Assembly (NCBI GenBank): GCA_943913835.1
Contig: CALTZU010000001.1
Location: forward strand, 1 to 64,000
Direction: 5' to 3'
Length of the DNA stretch: 64,000 nt
Source: an uncultured Rheinheimera sp.
GTDB taxonomy: Bacteria > Pseudomonadota > Gammaproteobacteria > Enterobacterales > Alteromonadaceae
This document shows, one piece after another, positions 62,809-64,000 of the stretch. Each line of letters opens with the position of its first letter. Position 1 is the stretch's first letter. A model generated the notes under the pieces. The model did not search any database. It saw only the letters and a list, made by a program, of their open reading frames with translations, and was not told where the DNA came from. The position numbers and the translations under genes are program-made.

Positions 62809-64000
62809 TTAGTGTGCTGAGCGCAACGGGCCTACCACGTTGATCAGACTGTTTCTACTAAAGTCCAAATCACCAAAACCTTTGTGGTTTACCAGAATCA
62901 CTATAATGTCAGCTTTTAAACCTTGCTCTACAGACACCAATTCAACATTGGACGCCAGCTTATTGGTTTTTTCGACATTAGGTTCAACCGCATAGATTTT
63001 ACCCTGATAAGCTTGTGCTAGGTCGTTGACTATATGCAAAGCAGGGCTTTCACGTAAATCGTCAATGTCCGGCTTAAAGGCCAGACCAAAACAAGCGATC
63101 GAAGGTTTGTGCAGCGCATGGTTGGCGACAGTCGACAATATCTTCTGTAATACCCATTGAGGCTTAAAGTCGTTGACTTCTCGGGCTGTGCGGATCAACT
63201 TGGCTTGTTCTGGTGCTGAATGCACTATAAACCAAGGGTCTACCGCAATACAGTGACCACCTACACCAGCGCCTGGTGTCAGAATATTTACGCGAGGGTG
63301 GCGGTTAGCCATTTTAATCAGTTCCCAGACATCGATATTCAGCTCATCACAGATCAACGATAACTCGTTAGCAAAAGCTATATTGACGTCACGGAAGGCG
63401 TTTTCTGTCAGTTTTGACATTTCTGCGGTACGGGCGTCAGAAATTAAACATTCGCCTGTGACAAAGGTCTGGTACAGAGCTTTGGCTTTCTCAGAACAGG
63501 CTGGAGTTAAACCGCCGACTATACGGTCGTTGGCAATAAGTTCATAGACAACACGGCCTGGCAAAACACGCTCAGGGCAATAGGCCACGTGAATGTCTGG
63601 CTGTGAAGAGTCTGTGGGTACTGTCAAATCCGGACGGGCTTCACTGATCCACTGGCAGATTTTTTCTGTTGTACCGACTGGGCTGGTGGATTCCAGCACC
63701 ACTAAATTACCTTTAGCCAAGACTGGAGCAATGGATTTTACCGCCGCCTCAACATAAGTTAAATCCGGTGATAAATCATCAAAAAATGGCGTAGGCACAG
63801 CAATCATAAATGCATCAGCTGCCACGGGTTTGGTTTGTGCTGATAAATAACCTCCGGTAACTGCGGCATGCACCAGCATATCCAGTTCCGGCTCGACTAT
63901 ATGAATTTTCCCCTGATTGATGGTATCGACAGCATGTTGGTTCACGTCAATACCAATCACGCGCAATTTGCGTGATGCCAACATGGCTGCCGTCGGCAGA
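62809..64000 (-). CDS. wecC: UDP-N-acetyl-D-mannosamine dehydrogenase (WecC), 5' end beyond window
   Basis: At least 396 residues of a UDP-sugar 6-dehydrogenase are visible. The frame continues to the window edge (LPTAAM just before an internal Met), so the N terminus is missing. Motifs include the catalytic Cys region GAGVGGHCIAVDP, VLESTSPVGTTEK, YCPERVLPGR, SKLTENAFRDVNIAFANEL and LAFKPDIDDLRESPA, all WecC-like. It oxidises UDP-ManNAc to UDP-ManNAcA using NAD, supplying the donor for the WecG/TagA-like enzyme. wecB is likely just beyond the right edge, since it is not in the window. Confidence 0.93.
   Translation of the reverse strand, partial: LPTAAMLASRKLRVIGIDVNQHAVDTINQGKIHIVEPELDMLVHAAVTGGYLSAQTKPVAADAFMIAVPTPFFDDLSPDLTYVEAAVKSIAPVLAKGNLVVLESTSPVGTTEKICQWISEARPDLTVPTDSSQPDIHVAYCPERVLPGRVVYELIANDRIVGGLTPACSEKAKALYQTFVTGECLISDARTAEMSKLTENAFRDVNIAFANELSLICDELNIDVWELIKMANRHPRVNILTPGAGVGGHCIAVDPWFIVHSAPEQAKLIRTAREVNDFKPQWVLQKILSTVANHALHKPSIACFGLAFKPDIDDLRESPALHIVNDLAQAYQGKIYAVEPNVEKTNKLASNVELVSVEQGLKADIIVILVNHKGFGDLDFSRNSLINVVGPLRSAH

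Overview
This 64 kb window is a chromosomal stretch of a gammaproteobacterium. Gene content and synteny point to Alteromonadales or a close relative such as Rheinheimera or Alishewanella: divergent yejK/yejLM, VC2046-type and DUF3581-type proteins, YfbV, recCBD without ptrA, and many c-di-GMP/response-regulator proteins. The genus is an inference from protein recognition; no rRNA is present. Coding density is high, genes are often translationally coupled (ATGA, TGATG, TTGA overlaps), and there is no prophage, CRISPR array or intact insertion sequence.

Layout. 1-3431: tandem copies of a structured ~122 bp repeat lead into a three-gene lipid operon (FAD oxidoreductase, DUF1365, CFA-synthase-like methyltransferase). 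3497-11420: a GAF-GAF-GGDEF-EAL protein, a GC-rich intergenic repeat, CvfB-like and YaeQ-like genes, small redox and membrane proteins, then yejM(PbgA)-yejL divergent from yejK. 11424-14376: a minus-strand operon (EIIA-like, YffB/ArsC-like, dapE, M15 peptidase, small membrane protein). 14377-28350: housekeeping genes (yfbV, xthA, YgjP-like, deoC), a CheY-TPR regulator, tRNA-Tyr, YchJ-like, SOS-controlled sulA, an EAL-CBS-GGDEF protein, a Tn5-like end footprint, an orphan periplasmic binding protein and an unrecognised lipoprotein/partner pair. 28505-37706: a second repeat copy followed by recC-recB-recD. 37703-51726: a dense signalling block (hybrid kinase with Hpt; HDOD, EAL and HTH-REC regulators; a REC-HD-GYP-like protein with its metal site lost; a FIST sensor; two soluble kinases; a CheC/CheY pair), interrupted only by uppP. 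51893-64000: a surface-polysaccharide locus with pyruvyl transferase, nitroreductase, two flippases, WecA, WecG/TagA, two other glycosyltransferases, Wzz, Wzy and WecC (cut by the window end).

How it fits together. The polysaccharide locus is coherent: WecA starts a GlcNAc-PP-undecaprenol lipid, WecC makes UDP-ManNAcA, and WecG/TagA is the usual enzyme for adding it. Flippase, polymerase and chain-length proteins then finish the chain, and UppP upstream recycles the carrier. The 41.8-51.7 kb block looks like one sensory network: a FIST ligand sensor and two cytosolic kinases, stand-alone receivers, a CheC-type phosphatase, and outputs of c-di-GMP-binding type that have partly lost catalytic residues. 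The best candidates for something undescribed are this FIST/CheC/CheY network, the structured repeat family (two copies show compensatory changes in a hairpin), a CFA-synthase homologue with its bicarbonate site rebuilt, and an EIIA-like protein whose phosphorylated histidine is replaced by aspartate.
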